A DNA stretch of 64,000 nucleotides from positions 558,001-622,000 of the forward strand of contig NC_005085.1 in the NCBI RefSeq assembly GCF_000007705.1, given 5' to 3'. Both the position numbers and the translations under genes were made by a program. The DNA comes from Chromobacterium violaceum ATCC 12472. Lineage in GTDB: Bacteria; Pseudomonadota; Gammaproteobacteria; Burkholderiales; Chromobacteriaceae. Shown here piece by piece: positions 18,678 through 27,720 of the stretch. Under the pieces are notes generated by a model. It was given only the letters and a program-made list of their open reading frames with translations, was not told the origin of the DNA and searched no databases. Positions within the stretch are counted from its first letter, which is position 1; each line of letters begins with the position of its first letter.

Positions 18678-19142
18678 ATGAGCCAAGCCGATTCTCTTCC
18701 GACCCTCGAAGCCAGCCTGTTGCGCCGGCAACTGATGTCCATGGTGCGCAGGCTGCGCCGCCAGGGCAGTATGGATGTCCTGCCTTTCGGGCTGCTGACC
18801 ATCCTGGGCGCGATCGACCGCGCCGGCGGCGACATCACGCCGACCGAGCTGGCGCGCCGCGAGAACTTGCGTTCGTCCAACCTGGCCAGCGCGCTGCGCG
18901 AACTGGACGCTTCGGGACTGATCCGCCGCACCCAGGACCCGGACGACGGCCGCCGGGTGCGCGTCGGGCTGTCCGAAGCCGGCGAGGCGGCGCTGCGGCG
19001 CAACCGCCAGCTGCGCGACGGCTGGCTGCAGCAAGCGCTGCAGGGTCTGAGCGCCGAGGAGCGCGACATCCTGCTGCGGGCCGGCGCACTGCTGGAGCGG
19101 CTGGCCGCGTCCGAACCGACACCGATCAAGGAGCAAGCATGA
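18678..19142 (+). CDS. MarR-family transcriptional regulator
   Basis: Winged-helix DNA-binding protein of 154 residues, probably a dimeric repressor responding to a small phenolic or other aromatic ligand. The recognition region reads LARRENLRSSNLASALRELDASGLIRR and the wing PDDGRRVRVGLSEAG. Its TGA overlaps the ATG of the isochorismatase-like gene (ATGA), which in turn overlaps a membrane-protein gene, so it heads a three-gene operon it probably controls. A palindrome upstream is a candidate operator. Confidence 0.88.
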   Translation: MSQADSLPTLEASLLRRQLMSMVRRLRRQGSMDVLPFGLLTILGAIDRAGGDITPTELARRENLRSSNLASALRELDASGLIRRTQDPDDGRRVRVGLSEAGEAALRRNRQLRDGWLQQALQGLSAEERDILLRAGALLERLAASEPTPIKEQA

Positions 19143-19711
19143 AAACCGCATTGCTGACGCTGGACTACATCATCGACATCATGCATCCGCAGGGCCGAGT
19201 GGCGCGTTGCGCCGGCCACGCCGCCGAGCGCGGCGTGATCGCCGAGGCCAACCGCGCGATCGCGCTGGCGCGCGCGCGCGGTTGGCCGGTGATCCATGTC
19301 AAGGTGGGTTTTTCGCCGTCCTACGTCGAAATGCCGCAGGGCTCGGCCATCTTCAGCCGCGCGGCCGAATTGCAGGCGCTGAACCTGCAGGGCGAGGGCA
19401 CCGCCTTCCATCCCGACCTGGACGTGCGCCCGGAGGACGCGGTGGTCGCCAAGCACCGCGTCAGCCCCTTCTACGCCACCGGCCTGGAAGCGGTGCTGCG
19501 CGCGCAGCGCATCGAGCGGCTGGTGGTGGCCGGCGTCAGCAGCACCTGGGCGGTGCAAGCCGCGGTGCGCGACGCGCACGACCGCGACTACCGCGTGCTG
19601 GTGCTGGAGCCCGCCTGCGCGGCGGCCAGCGAGGAGGAGCACCAGATGTCGATGCGGCAACTGGCGACGATCGCCGGCATCGTCACCCAGGAGCAGCTGG
19701 AGGCGGTGTGA
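19139..19711 (+). CDS. Isochorismatase-family hydrolase lacking the catalytic cysteine
   Basis: A 190-residue alpha/beta hydrolase of the isochorismatase superfamily. The Asp (LTLDYIID, D9) and Lys (VVAKHRVSPF) of the usual Asp-Lys-Cys triad are present. The position normally held by Cys in GVxTxxCV is Ala (GVSSTWAV, A138). Cys-less members include the isochorismatases EntB and PhzD, which cleave a vinyl ether instead of amides. The enzyme could be of that type or inactive; substrate unknown. It overlaps marR by four bases and the next gene by four. Confidence 0.82.
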   Translation: MKTALLTLDYIIDIMHPQGRVARCAGHAAERGVIAEANRAIALARARGWPVIHVKVGFSPSYVEMPQGSAIFSRAAELQALNLQGEGTAFHPDLDVRPEDAVVAKHRVSPFYATGLEAVLRAQRIERLVVAGVSSTWAVQAAVRDAHDRDYRVLVLEPACAAASEEEHQMSMRQLATIAGIVTQEQLEAV

Positions 19712-20628
19712 CCGCCGCGCTGGCGCGGCACTGCGACGGTTATCTGGCCTCGCGGTCCGCAGTCCTGCTGTTGCCGGCGCTGGCCATGGCGTTGGCGGCC
19801 GGCGACGCGCGCTGGCTGAGCGGCGGCATGCTGGCGGCGTGCTGTTTGATCGCGATGGAGCGCGGCCGGCTGGGTGCGCTCGCCAGTCTGGTCCAGGCCG
19901 GGTCGGCGCTGGGCGGGGTTTTGCTGCTGGCCTGGCTGTGGCGCTGGTCCGCCAGCTTCGCGCTGGCCTGCGGCCTGGCCGCCGAGCTGGGATGCCGGCT
20001 GGGTCGCCATCGCGCCGCCTGGCGCTCGGTCGCCAACTTCACCTTCATTCCGGCCTTGTACCTGGCTTATGAGATGGCCGAGCGCGGCGCGTCCCCGCTG
20101 GCGGAACTGCCCTGGCTCGCGGGCGGCGCGCTGGCCGCCTGGGCGCTGCATCTGCTGGCCGGCCGCCGCGGCGGCGCCGAGCGCAAGCCGGGCGAGGCGC
20201 CTGCGTTCGGGCTGGCTTTCGTCTGCGTCGGCCTGCTGGCCTGGTGGGCGGCGGCAAACCGTTTGCCTGGCGGGCAATGGCTGGTGTGGTCCGCGGCCAG
20301 CGTCTGCGTCGGCGGCTGGTCCGCGGCGCGGGACAAGAGCTGGCAGCGCGTCAGCGCCGCGCTGGTGGGCGTGCCTTGCGGCGTGGGGCTGGGGCTGTTG
20401 TTGAACGACAGCGCGCCGCTGGCCTTGGGCATGGCCGCGGCCGGCATGCTGAGCCTGACGCTGTTCCGCGCCTACCGCCCGGCCTTCGCCGTCCGCAGTG
20501 CGCTGGCGTCGGCGCACCTGACGTTGATCGGCGGAATGGGTCTGGCGCGCTTGCTGGATGTTGGCGCGGCCGCCGCGCTGGTGTTGCTGGTATTGGCCGT
20601 CGGCGGCTGGCTGGCTTCGCCGCGCTGA
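19708..20628 (+). CDS. Polytopic membrane protein of unknown function
   Basis: A 306-residue, very hydrophobic protein with about eight to ten predicted membrane helices (for example SAVLLLPALAMALAAG and VLLLAWLWRW). The GTG start at 19708 overlaps the stop of the isochorismatase-like gene (GTGA), so the start choice rests on coupling. The frame is open further upstream inside that gene. No family was recognised; the position in a MarR-controlled operon with a hydrolase suggests a transporter or channel for a related metabolite, which is inference only. Confidence 0.6.
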   Translation: MTAALARHCDGYLASRSAVLLLPALAMALAAGDARWLSGGMLAACCLIAMERGRLGALASLVQAGSALGGVLLLAWLWRWSASFALACGLAAELGCRLGRHRAAWRSVANFTFIPALYLAYEMAERGASPLAELPWLAGGALAAWALHLLAGRRGGAERKPGEAPAFGLAFVCVGLLAWWAAANRLPGGQWLVWSAASVCVGGWSAARDKSWQRVSAALVGVPCGVGLGLLLNDSAPLALGMAAAGMLSLTLFRAYRPAFAVRSALASAHLTLIGGMGLARLLDVGAAAALVLLVLAVGGWLASPR

Positions 20629-20633
20629 GCGGC

Positions 20634-23600
20634 CTAGGCCGTTGCCATGGGACGCCGCTGTTGCTGCTCCAGCCGCCGCGTCATCATTTCCTCGGCCAGC
20701 GGGCTGCCCAGCAGGTAGCCCTGCATCGCCTCGCAGCCCAGCGTCTGCAGGAAGCGCTGCTGGTTCTCGTTTTCTACGCCCTCGGCCAGCGTTTCCATGC
20801 CCAGCGCGCCGGCCAGGTGGACGATGGCGCTGACGATGGCGGCATTCTCCTCGTCGCCGGGCAGGTCGCTGATGAAGGAGCGGTCTATCTTCACCAGGTC
20901 CGGCGCGAAGCGCTTCAGGTAGGCGAGGCTGGAGTAGCCGGTGCCGAAATCGTCGATCGCCAGCCGCACGCCCATCGCCTTGATCACCGCCAGCTGGCGC
21001 GAGGCCAGGTCGGCGTCGGCCATCAGCGTGCTCTCGGTCACCTCCAGCTCCAGGCAGTGGCCGGGCAGCGCGTGCCGCTGCAGCGCCTCGCGCACGTCGT
21101 CGATGAAGTCGTGGCGCATCAGCTGATGGGCGGACACATTGACCGCCACCCGCATCGGCTCCAGTCCGGCGCGCAGCCACAGGCTGGCCTGGCGGCAGGC
21201 CTGGTCCAGCACCCAGCGGCCCAGCGGCACGATCAGGCCGGTGTCCTCGGCCACCGGGATGAAGCGGCCGGGCATGATCAAGCCTTCGTCCGGGTCGCGC
21301 CAGCGCAGCAGCGCCTCGCAGCCCAGCAGCCGCTGGCCGGCCATATCGTATTGCGGCTGGTAGACCAGGTAGAGCTGCTCCTGCTCCATCGCGCGCCGCA
21401 GCCGGTTCTCCATCAGCAGCCGCTCGGCCACCTGGGTGTTCATCTCGCGGGTGTAGAAGCGGAAGGTGTTCCGGCCGTGCGCCTTGGCGTGGTACATCGC
21501 CAGGTCGGCGTTCATCAGCAGGGTCTGGATGTCGCTGCCGTCGTCCGGCATCAGGCTGATGCCTATGCTGCAGCCGACCACCAGCGAATGCTCGCCGATC
21601 TGGAACGGCTGCTGGATGGTGCGCAGGATGCGCTCGGCGATCTGCGCCGCCTCGCCGGGCTGGTTGATCGATGGCAGGATCAGCACGAACTCGTCGCCGC
21701 CGGTGCGGCCGACGGTGTCTAGGCCGCGCACCGCGCCGGCCAGCCGCCGCGCCACTTCCTTCAGCAGCTCGTCGCCGGCGCAGTGGCCCAGGGTGTCGTT
21801 GATGTTCTTGAAATGGTCGAGGTCGACGAACAGCACCGCCAGCTGGTTGTGCTGCAGTTCGGCCTGGCGTATCGCCTGGTGCAGGCGGTCGTTGACCAGC
21901 ACGCGGTTGGGCAGGTCGGTCAGCGCGTCGTACTCGGCCATGTGCTGGACCCGCGCCTCCTGCTCCTTGCGCTCGGAGATGTCGGTGAACAGCGCGACGA
22001 AATGGCTGATCTCGCCCTGGCCGTCCTGCAGCACGCTGATGTTGACCCAGCAGGGGAAGTGCTCGCCGCTCTTGCGCCGGTTCCAGATCTCGCCCGACCA
22101 CTGGCCGCGCTGCTGCAGCGTCTGCCACATTTGCTGGAAGAAGGCCGGCTCGTGGCGGTCGGAGAACAGCATCGAGGCCTTGCTGCCGCGGACTTCGGCC
22201 TCGCCGTAGCCGGTGATGTGGCCGAAGGCGCGGTTGACGGTGAGGATGCGGTTGTCCGGATCGGAGATCAGGATGGCCTCGTTGCTGGATTCGAACACCT
22301 GGGCCGCCAGCCTGAGCTGGCGCTCGGTCTGGCGGCGGCCGCTGATGTCGCGCGCGGTGGCGCACAGATAGGCGTCGCCCTGGTAGTTGAGCTGGTTGAC
22401 GGTGACTTCCAGGTAGCGCTCGGATTCGCCCTCGCCGTCCTGGGTCTCGAAGGTGAGCGGGTAGGCGCCGCCCGGGTGGCGGAACAGCGCCTCCGCCAGC
22501 TGCGGCGTCTGCAGCAGGGCCTGGTTGCGGTACACCACTTCGCCTTGCTTGTCGCGCAGCGCGACCAGTTCGGTGGCGTTGTCGATCATGAAATGGCTGA
22601 GCCTCAACTCCCGCGCCTGCTCCTTCAGCGACAGGTGGCTCTGCGCCAGGTCCTGCTGGTAGCGGCGCACCAGCGCGCCCACCCAGCGCACGAAATACCA
22701 GCACAGCAGGCCGGCGCACAGCATGGCCACCAGGGTCATGCCCAGCGTGGCCAGGATGCGCTCGGCCAGCCGGCTTTTCAGCCGTTGCGCGGCGCGCAGG
22801 CTGTCGTCCCGTATCGTCTGCACCTTGACGCTGGTGACCAGCGTCCAGTCCCAGCCCGGCAGCTGCCTGGCGTAGGCGAGATAGCTGTCGGCGGCCAGGC
22901 CGGCGTCGTCCTGTTGGCTGTACTCGACGAAACCGCCGCGTTTGCCCAGCTGCACCAGCTGTTCGATGCGGGCGCGCTCGGCGGCCGGCAGTTTGCGGTA
23001 CGGTTTGCCGACCAGCGCCGGCCGGGTCGGGTACAGCCGGATGATGCCGCCGCCATCCACGATCATCAGCTCGCCGCCGGATTGGCCGGCGCGCATCCGC
23101 GCCAGGGTGTCCAGGCCTTGCTGCTGCAGCGCCGCTTCCACATTGCTGATGTATTCGCCGCTGCCGATCAGCCAGCCGTAGCGCGGGAAACGGCGGGCGT
23201 AGGTGATCTTGTCGTCCATGCGGCCGGTGCCGGGCAGGTACCAGCGGTAGGCGGAGAAGCCGCGGCCGGCGGAATTGTCCACCGAGTCCAGCAGCCCCTG
23301 CATGATGTAGCGGCCATGGTCGTCGCGGTTGTCCAGCAGCGAGCGGCCCTCGCGCTCCGGCGCGGTGGGCAGCAGCACGCAGTGGCCGTCCAGGGTGTCG
23401 ATGAAGAAATAGCCGCGGCCGTCGAAGTAGCGCAGCGGCCGCAGCGCCTCGACGATCAGCTGCTGCACCCGCCGCGGGCTTTGGCGCGCGTGCTCGCGGC
23501 GCCAGATGGCGTCGGCCAGGCTCCAGGCCTGGTCCACCTGCTCGCGCAGCTGGTGGCGCATGGTGTCGTTGGTGCGTTCGCGCAGCGCCGACAGCAGCAG

Positions 23601-23798
23601 CGCGGCGTGGTCGGCGTAGGCCTGCAGGCCGTCGCGCGCGCGCGCGGTCGCCTCCTGTTCGATGTTCTGCCGTCCGGATTGGAAATCGTGCCAGCTCATC
23701 ATCAGGAAGTAGCTGGCCAGGGTCAGCGCCAGCGCGAACACGATGGCCAGGGTGCCGAACAGCTGCAGGCGCGACAGCCGGGCTGGGTTCCACTCCAT
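20634..23798 (-). CDS. Cache-PAS-GGDEF-EAL cyclic-di-GMP signalling protein
   Basis: A 1054-residue inner-membrane protein. N-terminal membrane helix about 15-35, a large periplasmic sensor of double-Cache type to about 350 (RYFDGRGYFFIDT and RYGWLIGSGEYI are typical), a second helix near 350-372, two PAS-like regions, then GGDEF and EAL. The cyclase motif GGDEF (700-704) and an RGLD inhibition site (691-694) are intact. The phosphodiesterase EAL (828-830), DDFGTGYSSL and KIDRSFI are also intact, so both activities are possible. The ATG at 23798 is chosen; a GTG lies one codon upstream. Confidence 0.93.
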   Translation of the reverse strand: MEWNPARLSRLQLFGTLAIVFALALTLASYFLMMSWHDFQSGRQNIEQEATARARDGLQAYADHAALLLSALRERTNDTMRHQLREQVDQAWSLADAIWRREHARQSPRRVQQLIVEALRPLRYFDGRGYFFIDTLDGHCVLLPTAPEREGRSLLDNRDDHGRYIMQGLLDSVDNSAGRGFSAYRWYLPGTGRMDDKITYARRFPRYGWLIGSGEYISNVEAALQQQGLDTLARMRAGQSGGELMIVDGGGIIRLYPTRPALVGKPYRKLPAAERARIEQLVQLGKRGGFVEYSQQDDAGLAADSYLAYARQLPGWDWTLVTSVKVQTIRDDSLRAAQRLKSRLAERILATLGMTLVAMLCAGLLCWYFVRWVGALVRRYQQDLAQSHLSLKEQARELRLSHFMIDNATELVALRDKQGEVVYRNQALLQTPQLAEALFRHPGGAYPLTFETQDGEGESERYLEVTVNQLNYQGDAYLCATARDISGRRQTERQLRLAAQVFESSNEAILISDPDNRILTVNRAFGHITGYGEAEVRGSKASMLFSDRHEPAFFQQMWQTLQQRGQWSGEIWNRRKSGEHFPCWVNISVLQDGQGEISHFVALFTDISERKEQEARVQHMAEYDALTDLPNRVLVNDRLHQAIRQAELQHNQLAVLFVDLDHFKNINDTLGHCAGDELLKEVARRLAGAVRGLDTVGRTGGDEFVLILPSINQPGEAAQIAERILRTIQQPFQIGEHSLVVGCSIGISLMPDDGSDIQTLLMNADLAMYHAKAHGRNTFRFYTREMNTQVAERLLMENRLRRAMEQEQLYLVYQPQYDMAGQRLLGCEALLRWRDPDEGLIMPGRFIPVAEDTGLIVPLGRWVLDQACRQASLWLRAGLEPMRVAVNVSAHQLMRHDFIDDVREALQRHALPGHCLELEVTESTLMADADLASRQLAVIKAMGVRLAIDDFGTGYSSLAYLKRFAPDLVKIDRSFISDLPGDEENAAIVSAIVHLAGALGMETLAEGVENENQQRFLQTLGCEAMQGYLLGSPLAEEMMTRRLEQQQRRPMATA

Positions 23799-23890
23799 CA
23801 CGGTCTCGGGACTTCGAAAAGGGATGGTCAGTATACGGGATTATCCTGAATGTCATGAAAAATTGTCGGGCGGCGCTATCCAAATTCCGT

Positions 23891-23896
23891 TAAAAT
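23891..23896 (+). promoter_or_regulatory. Candidate -10 box of rnpB
   Basis: TAAAAT, about eight bases before the predicted 5' end of RNase P RNA. No convincing -35 element was seen at the standard distance. Confidence 0.4.
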
Positions 23897-23903
23897 CGCG
23901 CCC

Positions 23904-24363
23904 GGGAGTTGGCCAGGCAATCGCCGCGTCCGCGAGGACGGGGAGGAAAGTCCGGGCTCCGCAGAGCAGGATGCCGGCTAACGGCCGGGCGCCGCGAGGC
24001 GACGGAAAGTGGAACAGAGAGCTGAACCGCCGATGGCCGGACTTGTCGACCGCGAGGTCGACAAAGTCTTTTCCCGGGGCTTGCCCCGGAAAAACCCGCA
24101 AGGGCGGATCAGGCAAGGGTGAAAAGGTGTACCGGGAGGCGCAAGCCGGCCCGGACGGGCGGGGCAACCCGCTCGCGGTAAGAGCGCACCGCGGACGTGG
24201 CGACACGGACGGCAGGCTAAACCCCATCCGGAGCAAGACCAAATAGGGGGACGCCAACGTGGCTCGCGTTGTCCCCGGGTAGGTTGCTTGAGCCTGTCGG
24301 CAACGGCAGGCCTAGAGGAATGATTGTCCAACGACAGAACCCGGCTTATCGGCCGACTCCCAC
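23904..24363 (+). ncRNA. rnpB: RNase P RNA (bacterial type A)
   Basis: Catalytic RNA of RNase P, which matures tRNA 5' ends. The universal GAGGAAAGTCCGGGCTCC block lies near 23942, the AGAGGAATGATTGTC and ACAGAACCCGGCTTATCGG blocks at 24313-24352. The terminal stem is formed by GGGAGTTGGCC at the 5' end and GGCCGACTCCC at the 3' end, which sets the limits. At about 460 bases it is longer than the 377-base E. coli RNA. The additional length includes two hairpins near 24046-24095 (GTCGACC/GGTCGAC and TTCCCCGGG-type) in the specificity half. An AT-rich stem GCTTA/TAAGC at 24405-24419 may end the transcript. Confidence 0.95.
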
Positions 24364-24447
24364 CCCATTCCTGTCGGCCGCGATTACTCGCGGCTATCGA
24401 ATCTGCTTAAAAAATAAGCAAAAATTTTTCCCGTCCGGCGAAAATCG

Positions 24448-24456
24448 CTATACAAT
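24448..24456 (+). promoter_or_regulatory. Candidate -10 region of dusB-fis
   Basis: Contains TACAAT (24451-24456), 38 bases before the dusB ATG. The matching -35 is weak (TTCCCG about 17 bases upstream). In other proteobacteria the dusB-fis promoter is strongly growth-phase regulated. Confidence 0.45.
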
Positions 24457-24494
24457 ACCGACCCTTCCCAGCCATTACCCGTAATTTATTCGTC

Positions 24495-25553
24495 ATGCAG
24501 ATAGGACCGCACCAACTGAAAAACCGGCTGATCGTGGCACCGATGGCCGGGGTGACGGACAGGCCCTTCCGCATGCTGTGCAAACGGCTGGGGGCGGGGA
24601 TGGCCGTTTCCGAGATGATCACCGCCAACAAGGCGCTGTGGACCACGCCCAAGACGCTGCGCCGCGCCAATCATGAAGGCGAGGTCGAGCCCATCGTGGT
24701 GCAGATCGCCGGCGGCGAGCCGCAGATGCTGGCCGACGCGGCCAGGCTGAACGTCGAGCACGGCGCCCAGATCATCGACATCAATATGGGCTGTCCGGCG
24801 AAGAAGGTGTGCAACGTGGCCGCCGGTTCGGCGCTGCTGCGCGACCTGGACAACGTCGGCCGCATCCTGGAAGCGGTGGTGAAGGCGGTGGACGTGCCGG
24901 TGACGCTGAAGACCCGCACCGGCTGGAGCCGCGAGGTGAAAACGGCGCTGGCGGTGGCGAAGATGGCGGAAGACGCCGGCATCGCCGCTTTGGCGCTGCA
25001 CGGCCGCACCCGCGAGGACATGTACCGCGGCGACGCCGAGTACGACACGATACGCGCGGTCAAGCAGGCGGTGTCCATCCCGGTGGTGGCGAACGGCGAC
25101 ATCGATTCTCCGCAGAAGGCGCGCCACGTGCTCGACTATACCGGCGCCGACGCGATCATGATAGGCCGCGCGGCGCAGGGGCGGCCGTGGATCTTCCGCG
25201 AGATCCAGCATTACCTGGAAACCGGGATCGAATTGCCGCCGCCGATGGTGGGCGAGATCCGCGAGCTGATGCTGGGCCATCTGGACGAGCTTTACGGTTT
25301 TTACGGCGAGTATTCGGGCTGCCGCATCGCCCGCAAGCACATCGCCTGGTACACCAAGGGGCTGGCGGGCGGCAACGCCTTCCGCCAACAGATGTACAAG
25401 CTGGAAAGCACCGACGAGCAGCGGCGCGCGGTGGGTGAGTATTTCTCCCGACTGAGCGACGCCGGCGATCGTCTAAGCTATGTAGTCGAGGATGAGGACA
25501 AGTTGGACCGCGACGGCGGCGCCGTGGCGGAGGGCGAGGCCTGCGGCGCTTGA
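24495..25553 (+). CDS. dusB: tRNA-dihydrouridine synthase B
   Basis: FMN-dependent enzyme that reduces specific uridines of tRNA to dihydrouridine. It is 352 residues, slightly longer than the usual ~320-340. Key motifs are the N-terminal VAPMAGVTDRPFR, SEMITANKAL and NMGCPAKKVC with catalytic C100, LHGRTRED, and NGDIDSPQKA for FMN phosphate. fis follows 45 bases after the stop, the same dusB-fis operon order as in enteric bacteria. The C-terminal tail after LSYVVEDE is acidic and glycine-rich. Confidence 0.96.
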   Translation: MQIGPHQLKNRLIVAPMAGVTDRPFRMLCKRLGAGMAVSEMITANKALWTTPKTLRRANHEGEVEPIVVQIAGGEPQMLADAARLNVEHGAQIIDINMGCPAKKVCNVAAGSALLRDLDNVGRILEAVVKAVDVPVTLKTRTGWSREVKTALAVAKMAEDAGIAALALHGRTREDMYRGDAEYDTIRAVKQAVSIPVVANGDIDSPQKARHVLDYTGADAIMIGRAAQGRPWIFREIQHYLETGIELPPPMVGEIRELMLGHLDELYGFYGEYSGCRIARKHIAWYTKGLAGGNAFRQQMYKLESTDEQRRAVGEYFSRLSDAGDRLSYVVEDEDKLDRDGGAVAEGEACGA

Positions 25554-25598
25554 CGCGGCAGCCTTGTGGGACCCTGACTTCTGGACACTAATAACAAG

Positions 25599-25835
25599 AT
25601 GCAAAACAACGATCACATATCGCAGTCGGTGAGGCTGGCGATGGAACAGTACTTTCGCGATCTGGACGGCGAGGCGCCGTCCGCCATCTACGACATGGTG
25701 CTCGCCTGTGTCGAGAAGCCGCTGCTGGAGGTGGTGCTGATACACACCCAAGGCAACCAGACGCGGGCGGCGGAGTTGCTGGGGTTGAACCGCAACACGC
25801 TCCGCAAGAAGATGAAGTCGTATGATTTGATTTGA
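25599..25835 (+). CDS. fis: DNA-binding protein Fis
   Basis: Small nucleoid-associated protein of 78 residues that bends DNA and activates rRNA and other promoters in fast growth. The C-terminal helix-turn-helix reads GNQTRAAELLGLNRNTLRKK, nearly invariant in the family. The N-terminal region involved in recombinase contact is shorter than in the 98-residue E. coli protein, as is usual in betaproteobacteria. Second gene of the dusB-fis operon, followed by a strong terminator. Confidence 0.95.
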   Translation: MQNNDHISQSVRLAMEQYFRDLDGEAPSAIYDMVLACVEKPLLEVVLIHTQGNQTRAAELLGLNRNTLRKKMKSYDLI

Positions 25836-25839
25836 AGAT

Positions 25840-25876
25840 AACCGGCCAAGCCTGCACAGGATGGCCGGTTTTTTTT
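25840..25876 (+). terminator. Intrinsic terminator of dusB-fis
   Basis: AACCGGCCA pairs with TGGCCGGTT and is followed by further T residues, starting five bases after the fis stop. Confidence 0.88.
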
Positions 25877-26012
25877 GCCCCTCTCGCGCGGCGAGCCTTG
25901 GGGCTGGGGATTCGATGGACAGGCTGCCGGAGTTGAAATCGAGCCGATGCGCGTCGTCGGCGGCCTGGACCGGTTTTTTTGTGTTCATCCATAGCCAAAG
26001 CGGTAGAGAAAC

Positions 26013-27590
26013 ATGACCAAGATCGAACGAGCGCTGATCAGCGTGTCCGACAAGAACGGTGTGCTGGAATTCGCCAGGGAGCTGTCCGCCCTGGGCGTGC
26101 ACATCCTGTCCACCGGCGGCACCGCCAAGCTGCTGCTGGAAGCCGGCCTGCCGGTGACCGAAGTGTCCGATTACACCGGCTTCCCAGAAATGCTGGACGG
26201 CCGCGTCAAGACGCTGCATCCCAAGGTGCACGGCGGCATCCTCGGCCGGCGCGACCTGCCCGAGCATGTGGCCACCATGGCCGAGCACGGCATCGGCAAC
26301 ATCGACCTGGTCTGCGTCAACCTCTACCCGTTCGAGGCCACCGTCGCCAATCCGGACTGTTCGCTGGAGGACGCGATCGAGAACATCGACATCGGCGGTC
26401 CGACCATGGTGCGCTCCGCCGCCAAGAACTGGGCGCACGTCGCCATCGTCACCGACAGCGCCGACTATCCGGCGCTGGTGGGCGAGCTGAAGGCCAACGG
26501 CGGCCGGCTTGCCAAGGCCACCCGCTTCGAGCTGGCCAAGAAGGCGTTTACCCACACCGCCGCCTACGACGGCGCCATCTCCAACTACCTGACCAGCCTG
26601 GCCGAGGGCGTGGTGGCGGGCAAGCCGGAGCGCGTGGCCTTCCCGAACCGCCTGAACGCCCAGTTCATCAAGGTGCAGGACATGCGCTACGGCGAGAACC
26701 CGCACCAAGCCGCCGCCTTCTACCGCGACCTGGACCCGGCCGCCGGCAGCATCGCCCACTACAAGCAGCTGCAGGGCAAGGAGCTGTCGTACAACAACAT
26801 CGCCGACGCCGACGCGGCCTGGGAGGCGGTGAAGACCTTCGAGCAAACCGCCTGCGTGATCGTCAAGCACGCCAACCCGTGCGGCGTGGCGGTCGGTCCG
26901 GACACGCTGTCCGCCTACAAGCTGGCCTTCGCCACCGACACCACCAGCGCCTTCGGCGGCATCATCGCCTTCAACCGCCCGGTGGACGCGGCCACGGTCG
27001 AGGCCGTCACCGGCCAGTTCCTGGAAGTGCTGATCGCGCCGTCCTTCACCGAGGAAGCCAAGGCCATCATCGCCGCCAAGAAGAACGTGCGCGTGCTGGA
27101 GATTCCGCTGGAATCCGGCGCCAACCGCTTCGAGCTGAAGCGCGTCGGCGGCGGCGTGCTGGTGCAGACGCCTGACATCCGCAACGTGGGCCTGGACGAG
27201 CTGCGCGTGGTCAGCAAGCGCCAGCCGACGCCGCAGGAAATGTCGGACCTGCTGTTCGCCTGGCGCGTGGCCAAGTTCGTCAAGTCCAACGCCATCGTGT
27301 TCTGCAAGGACGGCCAGACCGCCGGCATCGGCGCCGGCCAGATGAGCCGCGTCGACTCCACCCGCATCGCCGCCCGCAAGGCGCAGGACGCCGGGCTCAG
27401 CCTGGCCGGCGCGGTGGCGGCGTCTGACGCCTTCTTCCCGTTCCGCGACGGCATCGACGTCATCGCCGAGCAGGGCATCAAGGCCATCATCCAGCCGGGC
27501 GGCTCGATGCGCGACGAGGAAGTCTTCGCCGCCGCCGACGAGCACGGCATCGCGCTGGTGTTGACCGGCGTGCGCCATTTCCGCCACTGA
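26013..27590 (+). CDS. purH: Bifunctional AICAR transformylase / IMP cyclohydrolase
   Basis: Catalyses the last two steps of purine synthesis, formylating AICAR and closing the ring to IMP. It has the standard 525 residues. The N-terminal MGS-like cyclohydrolase domain (1 to about 200) contains [11 protein letters not shown] and the [15 protein letters not shown] motif. The C-terminal transformylase has [20 protein letters not shown] and [11 protein letters not shown]. It lies downstream of dusB-fis but behind a terminator, and 130 bases before purD, suggesting a purH-purD transcription unit. Confidence 0.97.
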   Translation: MTKIERALISVSDKNGVLEFARELSALGVHILSTGGTAKLLLEAGLPVTEVSDYTGFPEMLDGRVKTLHPKVHGGILGRRDLPEHVATMAEHGIGNIDLVCVNLYPFEATVANPDCSLEDAIENIDIGGPTMVRSAAKNWAHVAIVTDSADYPALVGELKANGGRLAKATRFELAKKAFTHTAAYDGAISNYLTSLAEGVVAGKPERVAFPNRLNAQFIKVQDMRYGENPHQAAAFYRDLDPAAGSIAHYKQLQGKELSYNNIADADAAWEAVKTFEQTACVIVKHANPCGVAVGPDTLSAYKLAFATDTTSAFGGIIAFNRPVDAATVEAVTGQFLEVLIAPSFTEEAKAIIAAKKNVRVLEIPLESGANRFELKRVGGGVLVQTPDIRNVGLDELRVVSKRQPTPQEMSDLLFAWRVAKFVKSNAIVFCKDGQTAGIGAGQMSRVDSTRIAARKAQDAGLSLAGAVAASDAFFPFRDGIDVIAEQGIKAIIQPGGSMRDEEVFAAADEHGIALVLTGVRHFRH

Positions 27591-27720
27591 GAACGGCGGG
27601 CGAGCCGCCGCGTTCCGATGGAAACGGCGGTAATGAAATCGACTTGGCGCTATGCTATTTAAATAGTGGCCAACAGGCGGCGGCGCTGGCCGCCGCTTCA
27701 CACAATAGAATGGAAATCCG

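Noticed and set aside
19588-23883. A 1431-codon open frame on the minus strand across the membrane-protein and GGDEF-EAL genes
   Set aside because: Its translation is low-complexity Arg/Pro/Gly/Ala without motifs, and it overlaps a Cache-PAS-GGDEF-EAL gene with intact motifs in another frame. High GC explains the lack of stops.
24405-24430. GCTTA/TAAGC stem with AAAAATTTTT as a definite rnpB terminator
   Set aside because: The stem is only five base pairs and AT-rich. It is mentioned as possible within the rnpB entry but not called as a terminator.
27591-27617. Hairpin between purH and purD as a terminator
   Set aside because: The stem is GC-rich but no T-run follows, so it is more likely a processing or incidental structure.
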